DNA of 64,000 nt, taken from positions 248,001 to 312,000 of the forward strand of contig NZ_BOMQ01000026.1 of NCBI RefSeq assembly GCF_016862275.1, read 5' to 3'. Shown here one piece after another: positions 52,799-61,232 of this stretch. The notes under the pieces were generated by a model. The model was not told the DNA's origin. It saw only the letters and a list, made by a program, of their open reading frames with translations, and searched no databases. Within the stretch, counting starts at the first letter, position 1, and every line of letters starts with the position of its first letter. The DNA comes from Actinoplanes nipponensis (GTDB lineage: Bacteria; Actinomycetota; Actinomycetes; Mycobacteriales; Micromonosporaceae). The position numbers were made by a program, and so were the translations under genes.

Positions 52799-53250
52799 AC
52801 CGCTTGGCGAGGGTGGCGGCGCAGCGGCTGCCGGGCGACGCTGGTCCGGTGGGCGGCGTGATCGCTGCCGGAGGCGGCGCGGTCGCTGCCGGAGGCGGCG
52901 CGGTCGCTGCCGGAGGCGGCGCGGTCGCTGCCGGAGGCGGCGCGGTCGCTGCCGGGAGACGGTTTCCCGGTGGCGACGCGCTCGCTGCCTGGCGGATGAC
53001 GGTTTTCCGGTGGGTGGCGCAAGGCGAAGGTGGTGACGCGATGGCTGCCGGATGCGGAGCCGTCGTTCGTTGCCCGGTGACGGTTCCGCGGTGGGCGGTG
53101 CGAGGCGAGGGCGGTGACACGACCGTTGCCCGACGCGGCGCAATCGCTGCCCGGTGTCGGCTCCACTGTGGGCGACACAGTCGCGACCCGGTCGGACAGC
53201 GGTGCGCGCCTGGAAGCGGTGCACGCCTGGAAGCGGTGCACGCCTGGCCC
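52799..53250. repeat. Complex minisatellite (21-, 81- and 18-bp units)
   Basis: Starts a 1.3-kb gene-free interval (52780-54071). A 21-bp unit CGGTCGCTGCCGGAGGCGGC(G) is repeated about four to five times at about 52862-52950. A longer unit beginning GAYGACGGTTYYCCGGTGGG recurs at 52996 and 53077 (period 81) with a shorter copy near 52957. An 18-bp unit GAAGCGGTGCACGCCTGG is duplicated at about 53211-53246. No frame across the interval has a credible start and product. Between 53250 and 53700 I see no gene. Confidence 0.72.
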
Positions 53251-53702
53251 GATGGCGGTGCGCCGGCGCATCAGCGGTCGCGGTCCATGGCGGCACGGCG
53301 CAGCGCGAGCGGGGCGGCGGCGGGATGCCGCGGCGCACAGGCCATCAGGCGCGGTCCCACCGAGCCGGCTCGGACCGCATGCTCGGATCTTGTTGAGTCG
53401 GGGTGGGATTTTGGGCGCCGGCGCTTCAAGATCCAGTTGGGCCGGACCTCGATGGGGCGGCCCGGTTGGCAAATGGCCAGAAAGCTCTGGTGGCTGAGCC
53501 GGGAAGCCGGGTGGTCACCGTGACAAACGGCTCCGAGCGGTCCGGCAGGCCGCCGTCCTGTCGCGTCACGCCGGGTGCCGCCGGGTGCCGCCGGTTCCGG
53601 CCCGTTCAGCCCCGGTCACGGGTCGGCGTGCCCGGTCGCGGCCCGATTGGGGTGGCTCCAGCCTGGCTGGCAATGGCTCCGGCCTGGTTGGGTCGGGTCT
53701 CC

Positions 53703-53828
53703 GGTCGGGCGTGCCGGGTTGGGCGTGCCGGGTTGGGCGTGCCGGGTTGGGCGTGCCAGGTCGGGCGTGCCAGGTCGGGCGTGCCGGGTTGGGCGTGCCG
53801 GGTTGGGCGTGCCGGGTCGGGCGTGCCA
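53703..53828. repeat. 14-bp tandem repeat, nine units
   Basis: Unit GGTYGGGCGTGCCR starts at 53703, 53717, 53731, 53745, 53759, 53773, 53787, 53801 and 53815, differing only at the Y and R positions; a tenth copy at 53829 is degraded. A period of 14 cannot be coding. A second small array (GGTGGTGTGGCCGAGGGTCG twice) follows at about 53900-53942. There are no spacers, so this is not a CRISPR array. Confidence 0.85.
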
Positions 53829-54071
53829 GGGTAGGCGCGGTTGGGTATGCCCGGTTGGCCAGGCGCGGTGGGGCATTCCCGGATGGTGTGGTCCCGGCCC
53901 GGGTGGTGTGGCCGAGGGTCGGGTGGTGTGGCCGAGGGTCGAACGTGCCGATCACGGCCCGGCCCGGGCCTGGTGTGCCCGAAACGGGAAACCGCGCAGG
54001 CCAGCCGAAGCAGCACCGGACAAGCCGCCTCGGCACCGAAACCCGGTAGCGGGACCGGCGAGGATCGACCC

Positions 54072-54608
54072 ATGCAAGCCACCCACACCGCCGTCGTCAT
54101 CGCGGTCCCCGCCGCAGAACCGGCCGTCGCCACCCACCGCACCGCCCTCGACCGCGCCGCCTCCTGGGGCGTACCGGCCCACATCACCCTCCTCTGGCCA
54201 TTCCTGCCCCCGTCACAGATCAACCAGGAAGTCCTCACCGCCCTCGGCCGGATCGCCGCCCAGGAACGCGCCTTCACCCTGACCCTGGACCGCATCGACT
54301 GGTTCGGCGACACCGTGGTCTGGCTCGCCCCGGCGCCGGCTCGACCGTTCCTCACCCTCACCACGGCCCTGACCGCACGGTTCCCGCAGGCGCCGCCCTA
54401 CGGCGGCGCCTTCACCGAGACGATCCCCCACCTCACGATCGGCCACGACCACCCCCGGACCACGCTGCAGGCGGCCGCCACCGCGGTCACCCGCCACCTG
54501 CCGATCACCACGACCGTCACGACGATCAGCCTGATCGCCGGCGCCCGGGAACCCGGCGACAACTGGCACACCATCGCCGACTTCCCGCTGGCCCCGCTCC
54601 CCCGCTGA
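54072..54608 (+). CDS. 2'-5' RNA ligase / cyclic phosphodiesterase superfamily protein
   Basis: Protein of 178 residues of the 2H superfamily. Both catalytic HxT motifs are present: AHITLLWPF (about residue 37) and PHLTIGHD (about residue 120). Members hydrolyse cyclic phosphates or join RNA ends; the bacterial substrate is usually unknown. The ATG at 54072 follows GAGGAT and matches the family start (TAVVIAVPAAEP); the longer frame upstream is minisatellite. It stands alone after the long repeat interval. Confidence 0.87.
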   Translation: MQATHTAVVIAVPAAEPAVATHRTALDRAASWGVPAHITLLWPFLPPSQINQEVLTALGRIAAQERAFTLTLDRIDWFGDTVVWLAPAPARPFLTLTTALTARFPQAPPYGGAFTETIPHLTIGHDHPRTTLQAAATAVTRHLPITTTVTTISLIAGAREPGDNWHTIADFPLAPLPR

Positions 54609-54739
54609 CCGGCTACCGGCCGGCAGCACCCACGCCACCCGGGGCAAAGGACCAGGGCGGGCAAGGAAGCAAGCCCGAGAGGCGAGCAAGCCCGGGACGA
54701 GAGCCACGGCCGGGCAGGAATCAGGACCGGACCGCCCGC

Positions 54740-55162
54740 TCAGCCGGCCACGCAGAACTCGTTGCCCTCGGGATCGGCCAGCACCACATGGTGCTTTCCC
54801 GCCACCGTCAGCACTTCCGCCCCCGCACCCACCAGCTGCGCCACCTTCGCCTCCACCCGCGCCCACACCTCCTCGGGCGTGCCCTGCCGGCCCACCCGCA
54901 CATCGATGTGCAACCTGTTCTTCGCCACCTTCGGCTCCGGCACCTCCAGGAACACCAGCCGCGGCCCCACACCTTCCGGATCGTGCAACCACGCCCCGCC
55001 GCCCTCGTCCTCCGCCGGCGGCCCGAACGACGCCACCCACTCCTCCCGCGACCGGAACGGCGAAGGCGGCGGCTCGTCCACATAGCCCAGCGCCACCTTC
55101 CAGAACTCCGCCAGCGCCACCGCCCGCGCACAGTCGAACGTCAGATCCATCCGCAGACTCAT
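54740..55162 (-). CDS. VOC-family (glyoxalase-like) protein
   Basis: Protein of 140 residues. DLTFDCARAVALAEFWKVALGYVDEPPP, WLHDPEGVGPRLVFLEVPEPKVAKNRLHIDVRV and VVLADPEGNEFCVAG are diagnostic of the actinobacterial glyoxalase-like family, the same type as at 9328-9717. The function is unknown. Start codons at 55162 and 55150 are both possible. It is convergent with the RNA-ligase-like gene. Confidence 0.87.
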   Translation of the reverse strand: MSLRMDLTFDCARAVALAEFWKVALGYVDEPPPSPFRSREEWVASFGPPAEDEGGGAWLHDPEGVGPRLVFLEVPEPKVAKNRLHIDVRVGRQGTPEEVWARVEAKVAQLVGAGAEVLTVAGKHHVVLADPEGNEFCVAG

Positions 55163-55634
55163 CTCCACCCCCGCATCGCGCGCCGCCAACGACCACATCC
55201 TCCATCCCGGGTACGACAGAAACGCCTCGTCCCCGCCACGAAGCCGTTCCCGCGTCGACGACCCCGAAGCCCGAGAAGGCAGGACCCCGGCCCGTGTCCG
55301 GCCCGCGCCCGCAGCGACGACCCAAGGCCCGAGCCGGCGTGGGCCCAGCCCGTGTCCGGCCCGCGGTCTGGCACCGGCAACCGCCCCACCGCGCTGACCG
55401 CCGGCACGCCCGATCCCGTCACCGACCCTCGCACCTGCCTGGGCAGCGACACGAGCACGGCACCCCGACCGCAAGGCAGCCGCCCGAAATCCAAAGCCGG
55501 GGTGCCGTTGATTCCTTTCTGGGTTTGATCTTGTCGTGCGCCCGTGGCCGGGCGCACACCCTGTAGAGCGTCCTAGGATGTTGAATGGTGGGCCGATCCG
55601 AGGCGGCCGCGGGCGCTGCCGGAGAATGAGACCC
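55163..55634. other. About 470 bp without a gene upstream of the siderophore cluster
   Basis: No convincing gene on either strand. The stretch contains short direct repeats of GCCCGTGTCCGGCCCGCG (near 55290 and 55348), then a shift to AT-richer sequence. A perfect 9-bp hairpin with a 4-base loop (55536-55557) is followed by a -10-like TAGGAT at about 55573. The last part is therefore the likely promoter and leader of the NIS synthetase operon. Confidence 0.5.
55536..55557 (+). promoter_or_regulatory. 9-bp hairpin upstream of the siderophore operon
   Basis: GTGCGCCCG and CGGGCGCAC flank TGGC. It lies 78 bases before the first NIS synthetase gene and about 15 bases upstream of a TAGGAT box. 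It may be a regulator site at the -35 region. It does not resemble the AT-rich iron boxes of DtxR/IdeR. Confidence 0.4.
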
Positions 55635-57269
55635 GTGCCCATCCCCACGACCACACTCACCTCGGCTCCCGGGCACACGGCCGGCCCCGACCAGACCCGC
55701 GCCGACCTGCACACCGTCCGCCCGGAGCTGGTCCCCGCCTACGACGCCGCCCTCCCGGGCGCCCGAGCGGAGATCCTGCGACGCCTCCTGAACGCCCTGC
55801 ACCACGAACCCATCCCCGGCCTGACCCCCGAGGCACTACGCCAGGCCCGCACCGACCGCCGCACCGGGACGGCCGGCGGGACCAGCCACAACGCGGTCGC
55901 CGGCCCCGGCCCGGCGACGGGCCCGGCCGACGGAACCGGCCCCGACCCCGACCCGGCGACCGGCCCCGGCGACGGAACCGGCCCCGGCCCGGCGACCGGC
56001 CCCGCCGACGAAACCGGCTACGACCCGGCCACCCTGCTCCGCGCCCTCGACCTGGGCCCCCACACCGCCCGCCTGGCCCGCGAGATCGACAACAGCGTCG
56101 CCAACCTCGCCCTCGCCCACGCCGACCCGCCGCCCACCCCCGCGGCCCGGGCGTTGCGTGACGCGCAGGGCGACCCCGACGGGCTGGGCCGGCTGGAGCA
56201 GCGGGTCCTCGACGGTCACCCGTCGCATCCGTGCTGCCGCACCCGGGGCGGCCTGACCGTGGCCGACGTCCTGGCGTACGCCCCGGAGCACCGCCCGGTC
56301 ATCCGCCTGCACCGTCTCGCCGTCCCGCCAGAACGCTGGTACGGCGACGCCCCGCCCGTGCTCTACGCCCACCCGTGGCAGGCCGCACGCCTGCGTGAGC
56401 GCTACCCGTGGCTGTCCGACGCCGGCCGGACCGGGCCGGTGCGCCCGCTGATGTCGCTGCGGACCGTCGCGCCCCTGTCCGGCGGCGACCACCTCAAGAC
56501 CGCCGTCGACGTGCAGCTGACCTCCGCCGTGCGGACCGTCTCCCCCGCGGCCGTCCACAACGGGCCGCGGCTGTCGGCGGTCCTGGCCCGGCTCACCGGG
56601 GATCTGCCCCTGACGGTGTTGCGGGAGACCGCCGCCGGCGCCGTGCTCGTCGACGGCAGCCCGCAGCGTCACCTCGCCTACCTGCGCCGGCAGGCCCCGC
56701 GGGTCGCCGCCCACGAGACCGTTGTGCCGCTGGGCGCCCTGCCCGGCCTGCTGGGCGTGCTCGCCGCCGACCCGTACGCGTTCTGGCACGATCTCATGCA
56801 CCTGCTGCTGCCGCCGCTGCTGACTGTCCTGGACCGCGGCGTCGCGCTGGAGGCCCACGGCCAGAACACCCTGCTGGTGCTCGACGGCGCCCGCCCGGCC
56901 CGGATCGTCTACCGCGACCTGGGCGGTGTCCGGGTCAGCGCGCGCCGGCTGGACGCGCACGGCGTCCCGGCCCCGCCGCTCGAGGGTGACCTGCCCACCG
57001 ACGACCCGGACGCGCTGCGCACCAAGCTCGCCGCGGCCGTCCTGGGCTCGGTCACCGTGCAGCTGGTCGACGCCCTGCGGCGGGCCGGCGCGGAGCCGGA
57101 ACGGCTGTGGGCGTGCACCGCGCGGGCCGTCCGCGGCACGGGCACCGCCGACGCGGACCGGCTGCTGCGCGACCCGCTGCCGGTCAAGGCGACCACCGCC
57201 ATGCGGCTCGCCGACGACCCGCTGGCCGACCTCTGGGTGGGCGTGGACAACCCGATGGCGGGGGCATGA
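55635..57269 (+). CDS. IucA/IucC-family NIS siderophore synthetase (first)
   Basis: ATP-dependent enzyme of 544 residues that joins a carboxylic acid such as citrate to an amine or alcohol. The pattern is that of the family: GHPSHPCCRTRGGLTVADVLAYAPE (substrate/ATP loop), MSLRTVAPL and KTAVDVQLTSAVRTVSPAAVHNGPRLS in the core, and FhuF-like C-terminal motifs (LEAHGQNTLLVL, IVYRDLGGVRV, VKATTAMRLADDPLADLWVGVDNPM). Near residues 90-125 a low-complexity GPGPATGPADGTG repeat is inserted. The GTG at 55635 has GGAG about ten bases upstream; an ATG at 55626 is also in frame. The stop overlaps the second synthetase start (ATGA). Confidence 0.9.
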   Translation: MPIPTTTLTSAPGHTAGPDQTRADLHTVRPELVPAYDAALPGARAEILRRLLNALHHEPIPGLTPEALRQARTDRRTGTAGGTSHNAVAGPGPATGPADGTGPDPDPATGPGDGTGPGPATGPADETGYDPATLLRALDLGPHTARLAREIDNSVANLALAHADPPPTPAARALRDAQGDPDGLGRLEQRVLDGHPSHPCCRTRGGLTVADVLAYAPEHRPVIRLHRLAVPPERWYGDAPPVLYAHPWQAARLRERYPWLSDAGRTGPVRPLMSLRTVAPLSGGDHLKTAVDVQLTSAVRTVSPAAVHNGPRLSAVLARLTGDLPLTVLRETAAGAVLVDGSPQRHLAYLRRQAPRVAAHETVVPLGALPGLLGVLAADPYAFWHDLMHLLLPPLLTVLDRGVALEAHGQNTLLVLDGARPARIVYRDLGGVRVSARRLDAHGVPAPPLEGDLPTDDPDALRTKLAAAVLGSVTVQLVDALRRAGAEPERLWACTARAVRGTGTADADRLLRDPLPVKATTAMRLADDPLADLWVGVDNPMAGA

Positions 57270-58885
57270 CCAGCCGTCTGGCCGCCCGGCGGCTGGCCCT
57301 CACCGCCGCGCACACCGGCGCCGCCCTCGCCGTGCACGCGCCCGAGCTCGCCGACGGGTTCGCCGCCGCGCTGCCGGAGGCCGCCGACATCGTCGGGCGG
57401 CGGCTGCGCGGCGCGCTGGTCCGCGAGGGCCTGACGCCGGCCGGGCCCGGCGACCGGTGGCACGCGTTCCACCGGGTCGAGTACGCCGAGGCCGGCGCCG
57501 ACGACCCGGCCGACCTGCTGCCGCGGCGGCTGGCCGGCAACGCCGCCGGGTTCGCCGCCGAGCTGCGCAACGCGGTGGTCAACCTGGCCGTGGCCATGGC
57601 CCGGCAGCGGCCCGAGCCGGCCGGCGACCCCGACCACGCCGCGGTCGCCGGGGAACGGCTCGCCGTGGCCGGGCACAACCTGCACCCGTGCGGGCGGACC
57701 CGGCTCGGTTGGGACACCGGCGACGTGCTCGCCCACGACCTGGAGGCCGGGCACACCCGGCTGGGTTTCCTGGCCGTGCGCGCCGACCTGCACCTGGGCG
57801 ACGACGTCGGCGCGGCCCTGCGGGAGGTGTATCCGCAGGTGCCGGCGGCGCCGGCGGGCTACCGGGTGCAGCCGGTGCACGCCTGGCAGCGCGACGCGGT
57901 GCTGCCCGTCCGCTACCGCGACCTGCTCGACAGCGGGGCGCTGCGGATCCTGGCCGGCGAGCTCGACGCGATCCCCACCGCCGCGCTGCGCACCCTGCTG
58001 CTGCCGGTCGCCGCGGACGGCAGCCGCCGCTACGTCAAGGTGTCGCTGGACATCCAGGTCACCTCCACGCGGCGCAGCATCAGCGTCGCCAGCACCCGCA
58101 ACGGCCCGGCCGTGTCCGTGCTGCTGCACCGGCTCGTCGCCGAGGACCCGGCCGCGGACCGGCTGCTGCTGCTGGCCGAGACGGCCGGGGCGGCCGTGCC
58201 GGTGGGGTCGGGCCGCGACATGGGGGCGATCCTGCGCGACGGCCTGACCGGCCGGCTGCGCCCGGGCGAGCAGGCGGTGCCCGGCGGGGCGCTGCCGTTT
58301 GTCGCCGCCGGGCTGGTGGGGCAGTTCGCCGCGAGTACGGGCCGGCGCGACGACGCGGGCGCGGCGGCGGCGTTCCTGGACGCGTACGCCCGGCTGGTGG
58401 TGCCGCCGTTGCTGCGGCTGACGCTGCGCGGGGTGGCCCTGGAGGCGCACCTGCAGAACTGCCTGCCGACGTTCACCGCCGGGGTGCCGCAGCGGCTGGC
58501 CGTGCGCGACTTCGCCGGGCTGCGGCTGCACCCGGGCCGGCTGGCCGCCGCCGGGCACGAGGTGACGCTGTGGCCCGGCTCGGTGATCGGCACCGGCGAC
58601 CCGGACGTGCTGCGCGCCAAGATCGGCTACACGGCCTTCCAGGCCCACCTCGGCGAGCTGATCATCCGGCTCGGCGAGTCGCACGGTCTGGCCGAGGACG
58701 CCGCCTGGCGGCTGGTGCGGGCCGTCGTGGACGAGACGTACGCCGGGCCGGGCGAGCTCGCCGCACAGGACCACGCCGCGTTCACCGCGGCCACCGTGCC
58801 GCACAAGGCGCTGGTCCGGATGCGCCTGGCCGGGGCCGGCGACGAGTACCTGCCGGTGGAGAATCCGCTGCATGCGCCCGCCTGA
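57266..58885 (+). CDS. IucA/IucC-family NIS siderophore synthetase (second)
   Basis: Second synthetase of 539 residues. Family motifs: AVAGHNLHPCGRTRLGW, the core VKVSLDIQVTSTRRSISVASTRNGPAVS, and the C-terminal LEAHLQNCLPTF, AVRDFAGLRLHPGRL, VPHKALVRMRLAGAGDEYLPVENPL. Two synthetases allow sequential condensation on both ends of a citrate-like core, as in staphyloferrin-type or aerobactin-type pathways. The start overlaps the previous stop and the stop overlaps the decarboxylase gene by 14 bases, so the three are coupled. Confidence 0.9.
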   Translation: MTSRLAARRLALTAAHTGAALAVHAPELADGFAAALPEAADIVGRRLRGALVREGLTPAGPGDRWHAFHRVEYAEAGADDPADLLPRRLAGNAAGFAAELRNAVVNLAVAMARQRPEPAGDPDHAAVAGERLAVAGHNLHPCGRTRLGWDTGDVLAHDLEAGHTRLGFLAVRADLHLGDDVGAALREVYPQVPAAPAGYRVQPVHAWQRDAVLPVRYRDLLDSGALRILAGELDAIPTAALRTLLLPVAADGSRRYVKVSLDIQVTSTRRSISVASTRNGPAVSVLLHRLVAEDPAADRLLLLAETAGAAVPVGSGRDMGAILRDGLTGRLRPGEQAVPGGALPFVAAGLVGQFAASTGRRDDAGAAAAFLDAYARLVVPPLLRLTLRGVALEAHLQNCLPTFTAGVPQRLAVRDFAGLRLHPGRLAAAGHEVTLWPGSVIGTGDPDVLRAKIGYTAFQAHLGELIIRLGESHGLAEDAAWRLVRAVVDETYAGPGELAAQDHAAFTAATVPHKALVRMRLAGAGDEYLPVENPLHAPA

Positions 58886-60029
58886 GCACGTCACGCGGGC
58901 GATCCGGGCGCAGCCGGGGCCGGTCTGCGCCTACGTCTACGACACGGCCGCGCTGCGGGAACGGGCCGCCGCGGTGCGCGCCGCGTTGCCGCCCGGCGCC
59001 ACCCTGCTGTACGCGGTCAAGGCCAACGGCCACCCGGCTGTCGTGCGTGCCCTGGCCGCGGCCTGCGACGGCCTGGAGGTCGCCTCCGGCGGTGAGCTGG
59101 AACTGGCGGTCGCGGCCGGCGCCCGCCGGATCGTGCTGGGCGGGCCGGCCAAGACCGACGCGGAGCTGGCCGCCGCCGTGGCCGCGGGCGCGCAGGTCAA
59201 CGTGGAGAGCGCGCACGAGCTGCGGCGTCTGGACCGGGCCGCGCGGGCCGCCGGCACGGTCGTGCCGGCCGCGGTACGGGTCAACCGCGCGCAGGCCGCG
59301 CCGGCCGGCAGCCACGCCATGACCGGCACGCCCACCCCGTTCGGCGTCGACGAGCGCGACCTGGACCGGCTGCTGGCCGTGCCGCTGACCTCGGTCCGGA
59401 TCACCGGCTTCCACCTGCACGCGGTCTCGAACAACCTGGACGCCGCCGCCCACGCCCGGTTCGTGGCCGACGCGCTGGACTGGTCCGTGGCCACCGCCGC
59501 CCGCCACGGCATCGACCTGCGGCTGGTCAACGCCGGCGGCGGCCTCGGCGTGGACTACCTCGGCGACGCCACCATCGACCTGGCCGCGCTGCGGGCCGGC
59601 CTGGCCGCGCTGATCGTGCCGGCCGGCGTGGACCTGATCGTCGAGCCCGGCCGGATCCTGGCCGCCGACGCCGGCTGGTACGCCGCCGAGGTCCTCGACC
59701 TCAAACGCACCCATGGCCGCTGGTTCGCGGTGCTGCGCGGCGGCACCCACCACTTCCGGCTGCCCGCCGCCTGGGGCTACAGCCACCCGTTCACGGTGCT
59801 GCCGGTCGAGGCGTGGCCCTACGACTGGCCCCGCCCGCAGGTGCGCGACGTGGCCGTGGACGCCGTCGGCGAGCTGTGCACGCCCCGCGACGTGCTCGCC
59901 CGTGACCAGCCCGTCGCGCGGCTGCGGGTGGGCGACGTGCTGGTCTTCGCCCGCGCCGGCGCGTACGGCTGGGACATCTCCCACCACGACTTCCTGCGCC
60001 ACCCGCCGCCGCGTTTCGTCGTGCTCTGA
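58872..60029 (+). CDS. Type III PLP-dependent decarboxylase (DAP/ornithine decarboxylase fold)
   Basis: Alanine-racemase-fold decarboxylase of 385 residues. The PLP lysine is Lys50 in LLYAVKANGHP; EPGRILAADAGWYAAEVLDLK binds the phosphate, GELCTPRDVL carries the catalytic Cys from the partner subunit and GAYGWDISHHDFL closes the site. It is related to SbnH of the staphyloferrin B pathway, which decarboxylates a citryl-diaminopropionate intermediate, and to amino-acid decarboxylases. In this operon it should supply or trim the amine part of the siderophore. The ATG lies 14 bases inside the preceding gene. No transporter or regulator follows. Confidence 0.88.
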   Translation: MRPPEHVTRAIRAQPGPVCAYVYDTAALRERAAAVRAALPPGATLLYAVKANGHPAVVRALAAACDGLEVASGGELELAVAAGARRIVLGGPAKTDAELAAAVAAGAQVNVESAHELRRLDRAARAAGTVVPAAVRVNRAQAAPAGSHAMTGTPTPFGVDERDLDRLLAVPLTSVRITGFHLHAVSNNLDAAAHARFVADALDWSVATAARHGIDLRLVNAGGGLGVDYLGDATIDLAALRAGLAALIVPAGVDLIVEPGRILAADAGWYAAEVLDLKRTHGRWFAVLRGGTHHFRLPAAWGYSHPFTVLPVEAWPYDWPRPQVRDVAVDAVGELCTPRDVLARDQPVARLRVGDVLVFARAGAYGWDISHHDFLRHPPPRFVVL

Positions 60030-60034
60030 GAGGC

Positions 60035-60703
60035 TCAGCCGGCCCGGAACTCGGCCCGCCACCGCCGGATCAGAGGGTCGGCCTCGTCGGTGAGCTGTTC
60101 GATGCCGAGTACCGTCAGGCCCGGCGCGGCGAACGCGTCGATCTCGGCGCGGCTCAGCGGCCACGGCGGGCCGGGGCGGTCGGCGCCGGTGGCGGCGGCC
60201 GCCAGCACCAGCAGCGTGCCGCCCGGCGCGACCAGCGGGCCGACGTTGGCGATGGCCCGGTCGCGCACCGGCCGGGGCAGCGCCTGCACGTTGTTGCTCT
60301 CCAGCACCAGGTCGAAGCCGCCGCGCCAGTGCGGCGGCGGGTCCAGCAGGTCCGCCACCGTGTACTCCACCGGCGAGTCTGGGTACCGGTCGCGGGCCGT
60401 GCGGACCGCGGTGGGCGAGATGTCGAAGCCGGTCGTGACGAAGCCCAGCCCGGCCAGGAACTCGGCGTCGCGGCCCGGCCCGCACCCGACGACCAGGGCG
60501 CTGCGGCAGTCGCCGGTGACGGCGCCGTCGCGGGCCCATTCGGCGAGCAGCTTGCTGGGGCGCGGCACGTCCCAGGGCACCTCGGCGGCGCCCGCGCCGG
60601 CCTCGGCGTACAGCTGCTCGAACCAGCCGGTGGGGTCGCCGGCCGCGAGCGACGCGGCGGCCAGGCGGGTGGTGTCCGGCTCGCGGCCGGCCGGGCCGGT
60701 CAC
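60035..60703 (-). CDS. SAM-dependent class I methyltransferase
   Basis: Methyltransferase-fold protein of 222 residues. Motif I is ALVVGCGPGRDAEFLAG, followed by the acidic GFDISPTAV and post-motif VADLLD; FDLVLESNNVQALP and GGTLLVLAAAA complete the fold. The N-terminus FEQLYAEAGAGAAEVPWDVPRP resembles thiopurine-type and small-molecule methyltransferases. The GTG overlaps the peptide deformylase stop (GTGA). The substrate is unknown; deformylase partnership is unusual. Confidence 0.88.
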   Translation of the reverse strand: MTGPAGREPDTTRLAAASLAAGDPTGWFEQLYAEAGAGAAEVPWDVPRPSKLLAEWARDGAVTGDCRSALVVGCGPGRDAEFLAGLGFVTTGFDISPTAVRTARDRYPDSPVEYTVADLLDPPPHWRGGFDLVLESNNVQALPRPVRDRAIANVGPLVAPGGTLLVLAAAATGADRPGPPWPLSRAEIDAFAAPGLTVLGIEQLTDEADPLIRRWRAEFRAG

Positions 60704-61197
60704 GACCGGGCCGCCCGCGGGCCGCGGCGCAGCTCCCGCAGCGCCCGGCGGCGCACGTCGCCGGTCAGGGTGTCGAGGTAGAGCCGGCCGTCGAGGTGGT
60801 CGGTCTCGTGCTGCAGCGCCCGGGCCAGCAGCCCGGTCCCGGTGATGGTGAGCGGCTCGCCGAACCGGTCGACGCCGGTGGCCGTGGCCGCCCACGCCCG
60901 CCGGGTCGCGAATTCCAGGCCGGGCAGCGACAGGCAGCCCTCCTCGTCGTCCTGCTCGCCGTCGAGGCCGGACAGCACCGGGTTGATCAGGTGCCCGACC
61001 ACCCCGCCGACGTTGTACGAGAACGCGCGCAGGCCCACGCCGATCTGCGGCGCCGCCACGCCGGCGCGGCCCGGCTCGCGGACGGTGTCCTCCAGGTCGT
61101 CGATCAGCGCGTGCAGATCGGCGTCGAAGGAGACGACCGGGGCGGCGGGGGTCCGCAGCACCGGGTCGCCGTAGAAACGGATTCCTCGCACGGTCAT
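60700..61197 (-). CDS. def: Peptide deformylase
   Basis: Metalloenzyme of 165 residues that removes the formyl group from nascent proteins. All three motifs are conserved: GVAAPQIG, EEGCLSLPG (Cys metal ligand) and QHETDHLDG (two His ligands and catalytic Glu). The length is near the short-class norm. Actinobacteria often have several copies; this one sits with a methyltransferase and not with fmt, so it may be an additional copy. The stop overlaps the methyltransferase start. Confidence 0.94.
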   Translation of the reverse strand: MTVRGIRFYGDPVLRTPAAPVVSFDADLHALIDDLEDTVREPGRAGVAAPQIGVGLRAFSYNVGGVVGHLINPVLSGLDGEQDDEEGCLSLPGLEFATRRAWAATATGVDRFGEPLTITGTGLLARALQHETDHLDGRLYLDTLTGDVRRRALRELRRGPRAARS

Positions 61198-61232
61198 GCG
61201 CCCAACCTAGGCGAAAAGGGTGCGCCTGCGGT

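Noticed and set aside
53703..53942. CRISPR-like array
   Set aside because: Units of 14 bp are contiguous with no spacers and no cas genes are present.
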